NCBI GenBank assembly: GCA_964023275.1 | Contig: OZ029914.1 | Span: 51,538,530-51,602,529 of the forward strand | Source: Norana najaformis | Lineage: Eukaryota > Annelida > Clitellata > Crassiclitellata > Hormogastridae | DNA: 64,000 nt | Direction of reading: 5' to 3' | Part shown: piece after piece, positions 11,949 to 22,711 of the stretch | Numbering within the stretch: the stretch's first letter is position 1 | How the letters are laid out: every line of letters starts with the position of its first letter | Made by a program: the position numbers and the translations under genes | Notes under the pieces: generated by a model | Seen by the model: the letters and a program-made list of their open reading frames with translations, nothing else | What the model was told of the DNA's origin: nothing | Databases searched by the model: none

Positions 11949-12012
11949 TTTTTATATTTGTTCCGTGACAGGAATCTGACGACGAAACCATTCGTCACAG
12001 AGGATGCTCAGC

Positions 12013-12085
12013 ATGGCAGATCGAAAGAGAAATTCATTGTTAACGATAGCAACTCTTCTGTTAATATTAACTTCTGTCGGAAAAG
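12013..12085 (+). CDS. Gene 1, exon 1: signal peptide
   Basis: The exon encodes MADRKRN followed by a hydrophobic stretch (LLTIATLLLILTSV) and ends GK plus one base, a typical secretory signal peptide of about 24 residues. The donor is gtaagt at 12086 and the exit phase is 1. The paralogous exon at 52348-52420 has the same length (73 nt) and nearly the same protein. An in-frame upstream ATG at 12004 (ATG CTC AGC ATG) would add three residues; gene 2 also has an in-frame upstream ATG, so either start is possible. The start was chosen on the shared MADR. Confidence 0.8.
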
Positions 12086-13281
12086 GTAAGTAGAGTTAAT
12101 CTATTGTCGCCCAAAGAGGCATTTTAAACCGATAGGCCTAAATGTTTGAGTGTTGCTAGTTTTATGAAAGATGATTGCTTATCCGGCGTAACTTGTATAA
12201 TAGTATAATGTTATCGTTGTCTGGGTCTAATCGGTTTAGGACTAACTTCACCTAAAACGAAACACACAAATAGGTCAATATGCCGATCCATTCGAAAGTG
12301 TTTAACATAAGGAAAGGTAGATTAATCCCTTGTTTGCCCCATATCTCTTTCTATAGCAGTTTTCAGAAGCAAATGTTCCTTGAGCTGCGGATATAATTAT
12401 GTATGCTGAATCTCACACATACACACTTTGACATGGGAAAGGGTGCTGCCACCGATGGTGAGGTATAGCGGCTTTAGTGCAGGTAGGGCGAGAAGGCGAA
12501 AAACACCAAGTGTTTTCAAACCGCTATTTTATATCTAAAAGACATATGCACTTGTTAACACGTTCATTGACCATCGACTAACGAGGAATCGTGTACATGC
12601 GGAAGAGAAATAGACGTAGCATTTAGAAAGATGACCAGGATAATTATGGAGTAGCCGGGAATTAACAGAGAAAACAAAGGCAGCTTATATGAGATGATGC
12701 AACCCATTTCCTCTTATTGATCGAAATGCTACACACTGAAACAGCTAGATGAGACAAGAATTCCTAGGAAACAAATGATTTGGCTTGGAAACTTGCAAGG
12801 TTCTCTATATTATTAACCGGTTTTCCTTCAATCTGCCAATAGATGCTGAACTATCCAACAGCTGCCTCATAATCGCTTCCAGCTTACAACTACGCTCTCT
12901 CCTTGGTCTGACCTGCCCAAGATTCTGTCCTAGAACTGAAACTGACATTAGCAACCTGTCTCTAGCAGATTTGATGCTTAAATTATATTTCGGGCATAAC
13001 CTCTCAAGGCTTGCTGCTTGGCTTTCTGTTCTTCATTGCTAGGTCTCAGTTGATTATTTGCGACCGTCCTCGTCATCATCAACATCATAGTCATCGTCGT
13101 CGTCGTAATCATTCAACTGGTGATAGGCTAAGCATTACCTCACACTAAATGACTAGAGAATCATTCTGTATATTATATATTAATCGCAAAATGACTTACA
13201 AAACTCAATTTTGTGGGGATTTTTGGATTCAGTATTGCAAGCCCTATGGCACTGTAAACAGAGACGTTTGTTTTCATGCAG
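12086..13281 (+). other. Gene 1 intron 1
   Basis: GT-AG intron ending in ttttcatgcag. It holds a TCATCG/CGTCGT simple repeat at about 13063-13115 that is also present before the gene 2 exon (53835-53875). No exon or gene is seen inside; the remainder aligns only patchily with 52421-54038. Confidence 0.6.
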
Positions 13282-13611
13282 GTACATACCAGGATTGCGC
13301 AGCGTTCATGAGAAATATCGCTGTTTACGAGGGAACACTGGATACGCTGTTCAACTGTGCAGCTGGACCCAACGCCTCGGCGTGGGAGGTTAGACCGGCT
13401 TCAGCCGCGTCTACAGCTTATCAAATCACCAACTATGACGACACTGTTAAACCTACTTTAACTGGACTCTACGCATTTAACCAATCCGGTCTAACTGTAC
13501 GCACCGCTACTACAAAGAATACCACAGACGGTCCAATTTCTACTGCAGGATTATACAGAGTGAAATTTCAAGGCACCACCAACATGACTGGTGCCAAATT
13601 AGTTGTCATCC
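13282..13611 (+). CDS. Gene 1, exon 2: Ig-like domain A1
   Basis: This 110-codon exon, phase 1 to phase 1, begins G-TYQDC and ends GAKLVVIR before a gtaagt donor. The fold is read from NIAVYEG (A'-B turn), Trp35 in 'SAWEV', 'QSGLTVR', and the F-G region 'ISTAGLYRVKF...GAKLVVIR'. Unusually, Cys is at residue 6 and at residue 26 in the B strand, while the F strand (GLYRVKF) lacks the Cys found in A2-A4. N-glycosylation sequons are present (NAS, NQS, NTT, NMT). It is the membrane-distal domain of the protein. Its N-terminal half differs most from gene 2. Confidence 0.85.
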
Positions 13612-14726
13612 GTAAGTAAAATAAGTTTAATATACGGTTAGATTGGAACATAATATCTAGGCTGAGGCCTGCGCAATGCTGATGGTCTTTGAAATTGAAA
13701 GATTTGACTCCACTAATATGCCTGCTAATATAATAAAATTAATTTCTTTCCCTTGAAATAAAAAGCGCATGAGCGCCATATATGAGATTCGACTAAAATA
13801 TTTCGGTTGAATATTTGCGATTTGAAAAGTCGCAATATCAAGTAAATCGCCGTAGAATAAATATATATATATATATATATTGCATGAATACTACACTTTG
13901 ATCTTAGCCAAAAGGCCGAGAAGCGACTGACCCCTCCCCTAGGAAGGATTAATTCCAGCCAGAAGGAAGAAGAATATTGCATGGACATTCGCATGTTCAA
14001 GAGAGATCGGTAGACACACTTCCAGTTGCGTCGGTGACATGTTTAGTCGAGCGTGCAGTAGCTGGAGGAAAATTGAGGTGGCATTGTATATCGAGAACAA
14101 GGAGGTAAAGTCCTTAAAGAGCAGGCAATCTTTGCAACATCATAAGCCCCAGCGGGTCTGAAGCGCAACCCTGGAAAACCAACGCATTTTAAGCACTTAG
14201 TATGAACTGAGCACAAATGTACAACATTTGATTCTCTGTATTGATGTTCGCATCTATCGGCAGAGGAAAATTGAGAGTCATCATATGAGAGGTAGTTGAT
14301 ACCTAAAACATCGAATTGGATCTTCACGAATTCTAAGAGTTATAAGCGTGATGTTATGGTTTTAACCTTGGCCTCATGGTTTCAGGAACAAGGACGTCCA
14401 GCCAGCTACGCCTAGAATACACCCAGAGAGCCGCCAGTTAGATACTTTAAGGGTATTTCTTATCCATTTAAATTCTGTTCATAAGCTCTTTTGATAGGCT
14501 GGCATGGAGCTGATGACATTAAGTAAACGAATCACATTAGGACTTGTGATAAAAAAGAATTAGTCTTTGCGGCATCCAAACACTGCAGTTTCAGAAAGAA
14601 GCGTCAGCTTAAAAGCCTAAATGAACACTTATGAACACATTGAACAAATATGAACTTTCTTAAAGTTAAGAGCGGCAGATATATTTTCTTTACTATGATA
14701 TTTTTCGGATCATTTGATTTTTGCAG
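13612..14726 (+). other. Gene 1 intron 2
   Basis: GT-AG intron with an (AT)n tract at 13859-13880, a U2 snRNA fragment next to it, and a stretch around 14060-14400 ('ctggaggaaaattgaggtg') that recurs at about 54787 in the gene 2 intron and in part at 15381. No coding content is recognised. Confidence 0.6.
13888..13926 (-). pseudogene. U2 snRNA 5'-end fragment
   Basis: Read on the - strand from 13926, the sequence matches about the first 38 nt of U2 snRNA, including TCGCTTCTCGGCCTTTTGG and the branch-point recognition GTAGTA. One extra A sits in the 'GATCAAG' stretch. The match stops at the AT microsatellite, so the Sm site and 3' stem-loops are absent. It is a truncated retropseudogene, or the U2-derived head of a SINE. 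The gene 2 intron lacks it, so it arrived after the genes separated. Confidence 0.8.
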
Positions 14727-15044
14727 GTTCTGGTCCGATCTGTTTTTGCAATCAGTTTTCATCTACCGGCGTAAACTTATCATGCACCATAACTTATGCA
14801 GATCATCCAATCACTCCGATAATTCCACTCATGAACTGTACAGCCAATGGACAGTCGTATACGAATGCTACATCACAAAAGACCGCTGTTACTCCCAACG
14901 TAAACAACTACACATTGACCATAACGGTTAACAGCAGCGTACTCGCGGCCTACGATTGCACCGTGACGTTATCTTCACCAAAAAATACCGCTCTATATCC
15001 ATATATTGCAAAGAATGCGCCTGACTTCAACGCAACCTTTACAG
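14727..15044 (+). CDS. Gene 1, exon 3: Ig-like domain B1
   Basis: 106 codons, phase 1-1, acceptor ttttgcag and donor gtaagt. It starts (R)SGPICFC and contains Cys20 (LSCTITYAD), the 'TITVNSS' E strand, and the F-strand YDC, then the family mark AKNAPDF. At the position where other B domains have the core Ig Trp (residue 38, in 'MTW'), B1 has Cys (LMNCTANGQ). It also lacks the terminal 'C-S-T-P-C' pair. Sequons are abundant (NCT, NAT, NYT, NSS, NAT). It pairs with A1 as the outermost two-domain unit. Confidence 0.85.
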
Positions 15045-15704
15045 GTAAGTGCGATTCAAACGGTCTTAAATACTGTGGCCTCTTATACGCTGGGTAATTG
15101 TGTACCAAATGTGATTAAGTAAATTACTGGCACTGGTATCTACTAGCAGATGTAAGTCTCCTGTAGTTTAATATACCTAAGCAGAATTAATATAAATTTA
15201 TTAAAATAGGGGTCAATAGCCACTCAAATATATATATATATTGTGATACGTTTGCTTAATGTCCCTATACGTACATACATATATATAGAAACAAACCATA
15301 TATATATGTATATATGTATATATATATATATGTATATATATATGTATATATATATATATATATAGGGACAAACCAGTGAACATTTGGAAAATTGAGGTGG
15401 TCATGACAGTAACAGCAGCTATGTCCACGTCATCACCCAGCATACAGGATTTGCCCCGATTATAGTTTAGCACGGCGGAGAACCCTATAGACAATTGAAT
15501 TCACGACTCGATATCAATCAGAATGCGAAGTCTAAGAAATGTCAACAATTCTTCATCCTCAAACAAAGCACATAGAATTTCAATGATCATTTGTATTTCC
15601 TCTGGCAATACTTCATATTATGTAACTGTAAAACTATGATAGCCTAATATAGATATAAAAATTCAACACAAATGCAACAACTATGTCCTGAATGATTTAT
15701 TTAG
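15045..15704 (+). other. Gene 1 intron 3 with AT microsatellites and an inverted repeat
   Basis: Long (AT)n and (ATGT)n tracts fill 15226-15362. They are enclosed by tgtccctata at 15260-15269 and its inverse tatagggaca at 15361-15370, a small hairpin or MITE-like structure. No exon is seen. Confidence 0.6.
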
Positions 15705-15914
15705 TTTGCCAACAGCCCACAACCATTGCGCCATCAACTACCAAAACTACAACTACGCAGCCACCAACGACAACAACTAAGCCGTTGACGACATCTATTC
15801 AGCAACCAACGACAACTCAGCTGTCGTCTACAACCACTCAGGGAACGACTACAATGATCAATCCATCGAGAACTTCTCCGCCAGTGGAAACTTCTTTGCC
15901 AACAACAATTTCAC
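15705..15914 (+). CDS. Gene 1, exon 4: Thr/Pro-rich spacer T1
   Basis: 70 codons, phase 1-1, beginning (V)CQQPTTIAPSTT and rich in Thr, Pro and Gln, a mucin-like O-glycosylation segment between Ig pairs. Its last ~150 nt, starting around 15760, match the end of the much longer spacer at 23310-24383, including the unusual 'RTSPPVETSLPTTIS' tail. This shared tail marks the edge of the large tandem duplication. Confidence 0.8.
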
Positions 15915-16929
15915 GTAAGTTAAAGCAACCAAAGTAAAATTATTCATCCAGTCCATTGCCTGCTATTGTACCTACTAATGGTTGATCTCTCTAATTTATG
16001 AAAGCAGTGGTGTAATTCATTTTTGAAGTTCGCTTGGCATTATTTTACAAGGACTGTTCTAAAATTGTCTGTCTGCGATTTCGTGCAAAATCCCTTTATC
16101 TCCATGTTAGTTAGCTTGTCAGTTTCAAAAATTCAACTTCTAACGTAAATGGTTATGATTGCTACGGGACAACGTCCTCTTTTCTATTCTGCCTAACAGC
16201 CGTCCTGCCTACGACTGCATTTCAAAGCCTTTAAACCCGTTTTACTACTTACTGAGTTTTACTACTTACTTACATTCGTTCACTCTTATTTCCTTGCCGA
16301 ATTCTCAATTCAAAATCATTATGCGCGAAAACCTCACTTCTGTGGAATTCTGTACCAAGACAGGGTAAGGCTTCCTTTGCCTCTTGTTGCATGCTCTTGG
16401 CAATGGTTGAATATTTGAGTCAATATTTCCATGTCTAAGTTCCAGGCAGAACACTCCCACTTATTATATACAGTAGCCCGGTGTTCTTTACTTTTGACCT
16501 CTTGAATGTCAACTGTATTTTTAAAATTTATTAGCCAAAATAATGCTCCTTTCAGTAAACGTTTTACTAAAGTTCAACGAAACTATATGCAGATGGCAAT
16601 GAATCTAATTGATTCAAAGTCCGCAACAAAGAATATTGAAGATTCTTTCAAGTAACCATAGTAATACTTTCTCAACCATCCTATGCTTTGTTCTAAAACG
16701 TACTGGCTCTCTGTTCTCAAAGACACAAAATGTTCATCATGAAATTTCGCACCATTACATAAACAACATGAATTACGTATTACGCAAACAATTCTAGTAC
16801 CAAAACGAACAGATTTTTTCCTGTAAATATTATTTCGTAAATTAAAGCTCAGCAGCGCTTTTCTTTGCTTCTACGTGCAGATCGTTTACCGACCCTACCA
16901 AATATTTCTGTTTAAAGAGCTTCTACAAA

Positions 16930-17215
16930 AGTGTTTCGTTGAGAATTTTATGCTCACAGTTTACTAATATGTCTAAATTCATGTCACCAAAGCTCATACT
17001 AAAGATCGCTCGTCGGTACTTCTCGTGCTTCAGACCCTCCGACAGGAACAGCCTGCCTGTAAACATTCGTTCATTACCAAATTGTTTCACTCAACATTCA
17101 TTTTCTACTCGACTTTTGACGCACTTGTTTAGATCGGTAGGACAGCCGTGTGACTAGTACTTTTGGGAGGTGCTTGAAAGGCGCTGTATAGTTGTCTGTT
17201 ACATTACATTGCATT
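16930..17215 (+). mobile_element. LINE 3'-end remnant with ATTAC-repeat tail
   Basis: The + strand encodes 'FSCFRPSDRNSLPVNIRSL' (a variant of the LWNSLP-IR motif) and then 'LLTHLF', the C-terminal end of a CR1/L2-like ORF2. After a stop comes 'ggcgctgtatag' and a short ATTAC/ATTGC-type repeat tail (about 17199-17218). A second copy at 25412-25580 is truncated before the tail. Confidence 0.6.
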
Positions 17216-17401
17216 ACAGTACATCGCTGAAGAACTCTAGCTTTATTCTCGACGAGCATAATTTAGGGTTATAGTTATAATTTTAATCGGCCGTTACAAC
17301 TAAAACATGAGATCTGATATCCGAAATTCAAAGACTAATGAGCAAATTGATTGCTATCCGAAAGTAAACTATGTTCACAACATATTTCGATTATGGCGAA
17401 G

Positions 17402-17884
17402 CTGAATGTGAAAACCCTAACCCTAACCACTATACGAACAACGACGACAACAACACCGTCCACTACAATCACCACGCCACTAAATGCCAACACATCACCG
17501 CCCACGACTGCGAGTACGCCCACAACGACGCCATCATCACCGTTAGCAACGACCACTACGCCAACAGCGACCACCACAACACCCCCGAGCACCCAAACTG
17601 TACCAACGACGACCAAGACACCAACTACCAGTACCGCTACACCAAAGGCTACCATCTCAACTTTGCCTACGACCGCAATAGTTTTTCCATCTAGCGCTAC
17701 AACTCCGTCAAAGAAGGTTACGTATCCATCCTCATGCATTACTTCTCTACTGCCTACAACTAGTCCTTTACCGACCGCAACCACTCTGCCAACGCAAACC
17801 TTTTTGGGAATCTTTACATCTACATTTATTCCAATTACAGGGACGACGGCTCAACCTACTAGAAATTCTGAAAGAACATTGTAG
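17402..17884 (+). other. Orphan Thr/Pro-rich open frame in intron 4
   Basis: An open frame of about 160 codons is rich in Thr, Pro and Ala (for example 'TTTTTTPSTTITTP'), begins next to a telomere-like ccctaaccctaacc (17414-17427), and ends at TAG. Its best acceptor (ag at 17400-17401) gives phase 0, not the phase 1 of every other spacer, and there is no donor. Unit 2 lacks most of it: the junction joins 17108-like to 17812-like sequence at about 25581. It may be a decayed spacer exon, an alternative terminal exon, or just a simple repeat. Confidence 0.3.
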
Positions 17885-17989
17885 TAACTAGCTTCAAATT
17901 TACATTGCGATTGAAAATGTAAGATATGGTTGTTTAACTCAATGTTTGGTTGCGAGAAATACTCTCCTTTTTCAATCACCTTTGGTGGA

Positions 17990-18950
17990 AGACATTATAA
18001 AAAAAATTGACAAATGTCAATCCGGAACTTTGCCATTCATTAAATTCTTTGCTTGTCCAGCAATTCAGTTTAAAATTTTGCCCAACCCTTTCCAAGCGTG
18101 TTGTACTCAATATCAAGACGTCCCATTCGGCAAAATATTACAATTCGCACCACGTTACAATGTTGGATAAATGCATCTCCGTATTGCATGACTGGGTGTC
18201 TTAAAGCCGACTTTGTTTTAACATGAGCAAAACTGAGATTCTTTTGTATGCCCATCTCGGATCAAAATTGCCGATCATTCCTATTTTCCTGTAAGGTATA
18301 CAGATTCTGTAAGTGCTTCAAGTTTGTGACCTAGGTGTGACTCTTGATTTCAGATTGACACTTGAATCTCATGTGACCAACATCACACGTTACTTTTATC
18401 TCAAGCAACTTCGACCTATTCGTCGGTCTTGTAATCTTGAGGTTACCCATACTTTGGCCGCTCACTTGTCCTATCATGCTTAGACTACTGCAATTCAATA
18501 CTCAGTTCTCTTTTTCATCGTCTTTAAACTTCTTCCAACCAGTTTTACGTGCAGCTGCTCCTCTTGTTCTTCAGCTTCCTCCAAGATATCGGTGTACAGA
18601 CTTAAATCTTCAATATTACGTTTTGTTATCTTTTCCAACTCGGGCCCAGCTTACAGTTGTATTCTTGTCTACCAGACGCATCAATATCAAATAAAGAAAT
18701 ACTTATCTGACCTATGCGTTCAACTCACACTGAATTCAATCAGAACAAAATTAAGAGCAGTCTCCTCTGGACAACTACTGTATGGTCCATCTTGTCAAAA
18801 TAAACGTCTGGTTTCAGTGCCTTTTCACATGTTGGTCCACATCTACAGAACTCAATATCATCAGCACCTCGGGACTCTTCACTTTAAGTTATTTTATTTT
18901 ACAAACAATTCAAGACAACTTTTTCCAGCAATCCTCGCCTTGAAGTGAAT
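17990..18950 (+). mobile_element. Decayed LINE reverse transcriptase C-terminal segment, unit 1
   Basis: The sequence reads 'LGVTLDFRLTLESHVTNITR' and 'LKQLRPIRRSC' near 18330-18430, followed in another frame by 'SCLDYCNSIL' near 18470-18510. This is the conserved region after the catalytic boxes in CR1/L2/jockey LINEs. Several frameshifts and stops are present. Nearly identical copies lie at 25760-26718, and a shorter related piece at 61375-61690 in gene 2 intron 4. Confidence 0.65.
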
Positions 18951-19210
18951 TCACAAATTAGCGCGTTACAAGTATCTCCTCAATAGAAGTGATTAATAAT
19001 TTCCAATGACCTGTGGAAAATGTGTAATGAAAATGTGTAATGCTTCAAACTTGCTCGTTCCAAATGTGGTATAGGCATGACTCATTGAATTGTAAGAACT
19101 GTCAACACCCTTCACAATTTAACTCCTGTGCCTTATTTGTGATATAAATTAGAGAAATTATTTATAAAAATAAATTCATGAAAATGTAAAAAATTTCGTT
19201 TTGCTTTTAG

Positions 19211-19516
19211 CTGTCAAATGTTCAGAGAATATGCAGAATGTCAAGAATATAGCCGTTTATGAGGGACAACTCAATACGATAATGAATCTATCATCTGACC
19301 CACAAGACGTACGGTGGAGTTTTTATCCAACTTCTGATGAGTTAAGCAATTACTTTGTCACGGAATATCCCCAGCTCTACGAAGTTAACCAGACCGGTCT
19401 AATAATAAAGCAAGCGGTAACGACTGACAATGTTTATGGGATATCAACGTCTGGGTTGTACATCGCACAATGTGCTAACAATACGAACAGGACGGGCGCC
19501 AAGTTGCTAGTCGTTC
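19211..19516 (+). CDS. Gene 1, exon 5: Ig-like domain A2 (unit 1)
   Basis: 102 codons, phase 1-1, acceptor gcttttag, donor gtaagt. It starts (P)VKCSENMQNVKNIAVYEG, has Trp in 'VRWSFYP', 'QTGLIIKQ', and ends 'GLYIAQCANNTNRTGAKLLVVR'. The disulfide is expected between the N-terminal Cys and the F-strand Cys, because the B strand (IMNLSS) has none. It is identical in protein to 26979-27284 and differs at only a few residues from gene 2 (61940-62245). Confidence 0.85.
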
Positions 19517-19689
19517 GTAAGTTCTTCAACTACTATTTCTTGTGTTTTGTGTTTCTAGAGTTATAATGATTTTGAGTAATGTGGTTGTTAAGACTATTAA
19601 TTATAATTAAATTGATAAACGCCTTTCCAAAACTGCTCATTATTACATTCGTAAGCGTTTAGCAAACGAGCCAGAAAATCACTCGGTGC

Positions 19690-19850
19690 AAAATCATTTA
19701 TCGCTGACTGGAGTCTACTACTCAAATTATACCGGTCTAATAATCCTGAAAATAATTGAGAATGGATATCCGATCTCAACTCCAGGATATACATCGCATA
19801 ATTTGCGAACACAACAATAGTACAGGAAGCAAGCTTCTTGTCGTCAGTGA
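19690..19850 (+). pseudogene. Relic type-A Ig exon between A2 and B2 (unit 1)
   Basis: Translation recovers 'LTGVYYSNYTGLIIL' and 'ENGYPISTPGY', then a frameshifted 'QASCRQ' before gtgagt. This matches the second half of a type-A domain such as A3 (ELYYSNRSGLIIR, TENGQPMSTAGLY). The first half and acceptor are lost and stops follow. Copies sit at the same place in unit 2 and in gene 2, so an extra A domain decayed before those duplications. Confidence 0.65.
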
Positions 19851-20058
19851 GTAATTTAACTACACGTATTTGATTTTCGATATCAAACCTTCAGAAAGAC
19901 ATTGTAAGATGGTAAGGGTTAAAACTAACCCTAACCCGAAGAGGAAATGTGCGGTTTCATATGAGAGGCACCTCATGTGTTCACATAAATGACAAATACA
20001 GTTAAGCTTCTTTCATTTGCAATTATTAGGTAAATATTTTATATTGTGTGCCTAACAG

Positions 20059-20379
20059 GCAGTGGTCCAATGTGTTCGTGCAATGCGACTTCCTCAACCA
20101 ACGTTCAGCTCACGTGCAGTGTGGTATATGCCGATGCCACCCTCCATCCGATCAATGCTATCATGACGTGGGTAATCAATGGCGTCGTTTACACTACGGA
20201 CACGCCTCAAAGGACGAGGATTGATCCGTATGTGTACGAATCAACATCAACAATTGCAGTAGATAGCAGCGTTGCCGATACCTATGAATGTCTACTGACT
20301 TTCAGTCCAACGACGGACATCCAGTATGCATTCATCGCAACGAATGCTCCGGAGTTTAACGCATCCTGCTCAACGCCAT
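20059..20379 (+). CDS. Gene 1, exon 6: Ig-like domain B2 (unit 1)
   Basis: 107 codons, phase 1-1, acceptor cctaacag, donor gtgagt. It begins (R)SGPMCSC. Canonical Ig features are Cys20 (QLTCSVVYAD), Trp38 (IMTWVINGVVY), and D-x-x-x-A-D-T-Y-E-C ending at Cys78. It closes with ATNAPEFNASCSTPC, which adds two further Cys next to the spacer. Sequons NAT and NAS are present. It is identical in protein to 27827-28147. Confidence 0.85.
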
Positions 20380-20968
20380 GTGAGTCTGTCTTCTAAATCG
20401 CGGAGAGGCAAATTTTGAAAGAATAAACACAATGTCTACAGATTTCTCTTTTATCACATCAATCATATATGAATTTTTAAAACTATGTAATGTTATGCAA
20501 TCTGTACGTTACCAAAGGATCATGATAGATGACTGTCGATTATGGCAAATATGCCACAGACAAAAAATGCTTGATTTGTCATTGTTTGTGACTTCCGATA
20601 AATTAGGAAATACATACATGTCTTCCTCTAATTGAATGTTATTCTAGTAATTTTTTATCATATTTTGGTTACTATTCATGCAGTCCTGCAAATCTCTAAC
20701 ATTTAAATCGTGTGAAGCAAGGTTGGATGGCTATTTCAGCTCTTGCCAAACACTGATACTGATTGATTTTTGACAGAAGAAGTGCAACTCAGTAGAAGAG
20801 AATGCGACATAAGTGGCTTTATGTGTTAGCCTGAGCTTGAATCACAACGGCAGAGGCAAAGAACTGAGTCCCTGCATATTCCCTTCCATTTGAACATGTT
20901 GAAGTTTTCATAGTTCTCTTATACTCATTCGAAATATTGACGTACATTTAAGCAATGTACTTGTTTAG
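20380..20968 (+). other. Gene 1 intron after B2
   Basis: GT-AG intron of 589 bp with no coding content, ending cttgtttag. The same sequence, moderately diverged, follows every B2 and B3 exon, which shows that B2 and B3 descend from one duplicated module. Confidence 0.55.
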
Positions 20969-21034
20969 TTTGCGTGAACAAGACTACTGTGCAACCGACA
21001 ACCACTCAACCACCAACGACGACCACACAACCAA
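20969..21034 (+). CDS. Gene 1, exon 7: short Thr/Pro spacer T2
   Basis: 22 codons, phase 1-1: (F)CVNKTTVQPTTTQPPTTTTQ. It is the minimal form of the spacer. Longer relatives at 23310, 31080, 33749 and 63689 share the N-T-T-V-Q-P-T-T-T-Q-P-P head and, except the 23310 one, the final codon before the gtaa donor. The short length shows how far the repeat array can contract or expand. Confidence 0.75.
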
Positions 21035-21908
21035 GTAATTTGCAATTTACCCGCCGAAATTTGCGCCAATCTAATTTAAATTCAGAATAAGAAAGGTAGC
21101 GAACTGTGGAAAATTGGGAGCTTTGAATCTCAAAAAATAGAAGAACTACATCACTGATTAACTTCGAATTTTGCATGTCTCTTTAAAATTACTGCGTTCA
21201 TTGGGGAGCGACCGCTTTACCTGTGACGCCTGACCAATGCCGATCATCAACACAGAATGCTCATTTTTCACATGTTTTGGATTACATTGCAGCCCAATCG
21301 CCTGTTTTATAACAATTGCTTCTCATTGCACGCCTTTGGATTATGGCCAAGGTTTACGAAAGTTTGGGATATTATGCTTAACAAAATAATTTCGATTGCA
21401 TCGCCTCAAAAAGATGTCTCCGTGGTAGGGTCTTAGATTTTCTAACGTAGTCTCTAAACTTTCAGTCCTTCTTTCAGAATTCCCCTTCGTTCACCGCATG
21501 TTCATGACTTCGGTGCCTTAACTTTAAACTGCTCTTTCAGTAGGCCTTCACATGTATTGATTTGATTTTACAGCATCAAATTCTTGATTCCAACTTACTT
21601 TCAAACAGCTTTTAAATTAGTTTGCGCATTCTTATCTTCCTAGACTGTTTCTTTGAAGATAAAACTAATACAAACTATTTGTGAGGCTGTTGTCGGTTTC
21701 AGGTGTTGTTTGCTAAAATATTTCTCTTGCAGGTATGTCTATAGCAACTCTTGAACTCTTTGGCCGGCGTTGCCATTTGCAGAGTTAGAGACCTGAGTGG
21801 TTGATCCTATCACTTGTATTATTAATCGATCATCATCAGTAATCTACAGGCAATCATCAAAATCTGAAATGAATTGTCATACAGATTTATCCTACGGTTT
21901 TATTACAG
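21035..21908 (+). other. Gene 1 intron before A3
   Basis: GT-AG intron of 874 bp without recognisable content. Copies follow at 28803-29676 and 31470-32342. A related start of the same intron follows the last exon in the window (63797 onward). Confidence 0.55.
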
Positions 21909-22226
21909 GTTACTGTTCTCCGAATCTGGAGAACATTGCTGTTTACGAGGGACAACTCGATGTAATAATGAATGTGACAGCTAACCCTCCCAATGTAAAG
22001 TGGAAGGTTTATCCAACGTCGAATGAGTTAGGCGGGAACGATATCACAACTGCTGACGGCACAGTAGATCAATCCCTGGCGGAACTCTACTACAGTAATC
22101 GGAGCGGTCTAATAATACGAAATTCGACAACAACTGAAAACGGACAACCGATGTCAACGGCTGGGTTGTACATCGCACAATGTGCTGGCAATACGAACAA
22201 GACGGGCGCCAAGCTTCTCGTCGTGC
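21909..22226 (+). CDS. Gene 1, exon 8: Ig-like domain A3 (unit 1)
   Basis: 106 codons, phase 1-1, acceptor tattacag, donor gtaagt. Motifs are Cys3 (SYCSPNLE), ENIAVYEGQLD, Trp32 (VKWKVYP), RSGLIIRNSTT, and 'MSTAGLYIAQC' with Cys92, then GAKLLVVR. Cys3 and Cys92 are the likely disulfide. Sequons are NVT, NRS, NST and NKT. It lies 161 bp before its partner B3. It is protein-identical in unit 2 and nearly so at 32343. Confidence 0.85.
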
Positions 22227-22387
22227 GTAAGTAATTCAAGCGCATCTTCATTCTATTTTGTGTATTAAACAAAATTGTCGAAATAAAGATGTAATGTGAC
22301 TTTGACATAAAGAGGCGTACGATTACGCTCTCGTGAACTCGTTTTGGAACCCAATACTTGCTTGTGTTATGTATTTATGTCATACAG

Positions 22388-22711
22388 GCAGTGGTCCACA
22401 ATGTTCATGCAGTCCCGACAATTCCTCTACCAACGTCAACCTGTCATGCAGTGTCGCTTACGCCGATAGCATCTACCATCCGATCCCTGCTGTTATGACC
22501 TGGATAGTCAACGGAGCATATTACACAACGGATACACCTGCTCGGAGTAAGACGGACGGATACGTGTTCGTGGCAACATCAACCATTACAGTTGATGGCA
22601 GCGTTGTCAGTAATTATCAATGTATACTGACATTTGGTGCACCAACAGATATTCAATTTCAATACATCGCGAACAACGCACCGGAGTTTAACGAATCTTG
22701 CTCGACGCCAT
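22388..22711 (+). CDS. Gene 1, exon 9: Ig-like domain B3 (unit 1)
   Basis: 108 codons, phase 1-1, acceptor catacag, donor gtgagt. It contains 'CSCSPDNSSTNVNLSCSVAY', the Trp of AVMTWIVNGAYY, 'STITVDGS', the F-strand NYQC, then ANNAPEFNESCSTPC. It resembles B2 throughout. The A3-B3 intron is only 161 bp, the shortest in the gene, so the pair moves as a unit. Confidence 0.85.

Larger units (their letters stand above)
6880..12003. other. 5' flank of gene 1, homologous to 47.1-52.3 kb
   Basis: From about 6880 the sequence aligns in patches with the region before gene 2 (from about 47100). Examples are the block with 'atcgccctt' at 7030/47235, the block around 7380-7620/47575-47870, and 11500-12003/51880-52340. 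Interruptions differ: the retrotransposon at 7.67-8.76 kb is only here, and 47.95-48.29 kb is only in the other copy. Simple GATGAT-type repeats occur near 9483 and 9670. No coding gene is seen outside the retrotransposon. Confidence 0.65.
15915..19210 (+). other. Gene 1 intron 4, filled with LINE debris
   Basis: This 3.3-kb intron contains two LINE remnants and an orphan Thr/Pro-rich frame, listed separately. The rest (15915-16900) is AT-rich and repeated at 24384-25390. The acceptor is ttgcttttag at 19210. Confidence 0.6.

Noticed and set aside
15226-15362. AT-rich tract considered as an origin or promoter
   Set aside because: It is a plain (AT)n/(ATGT)n microsatellite inside an intron.
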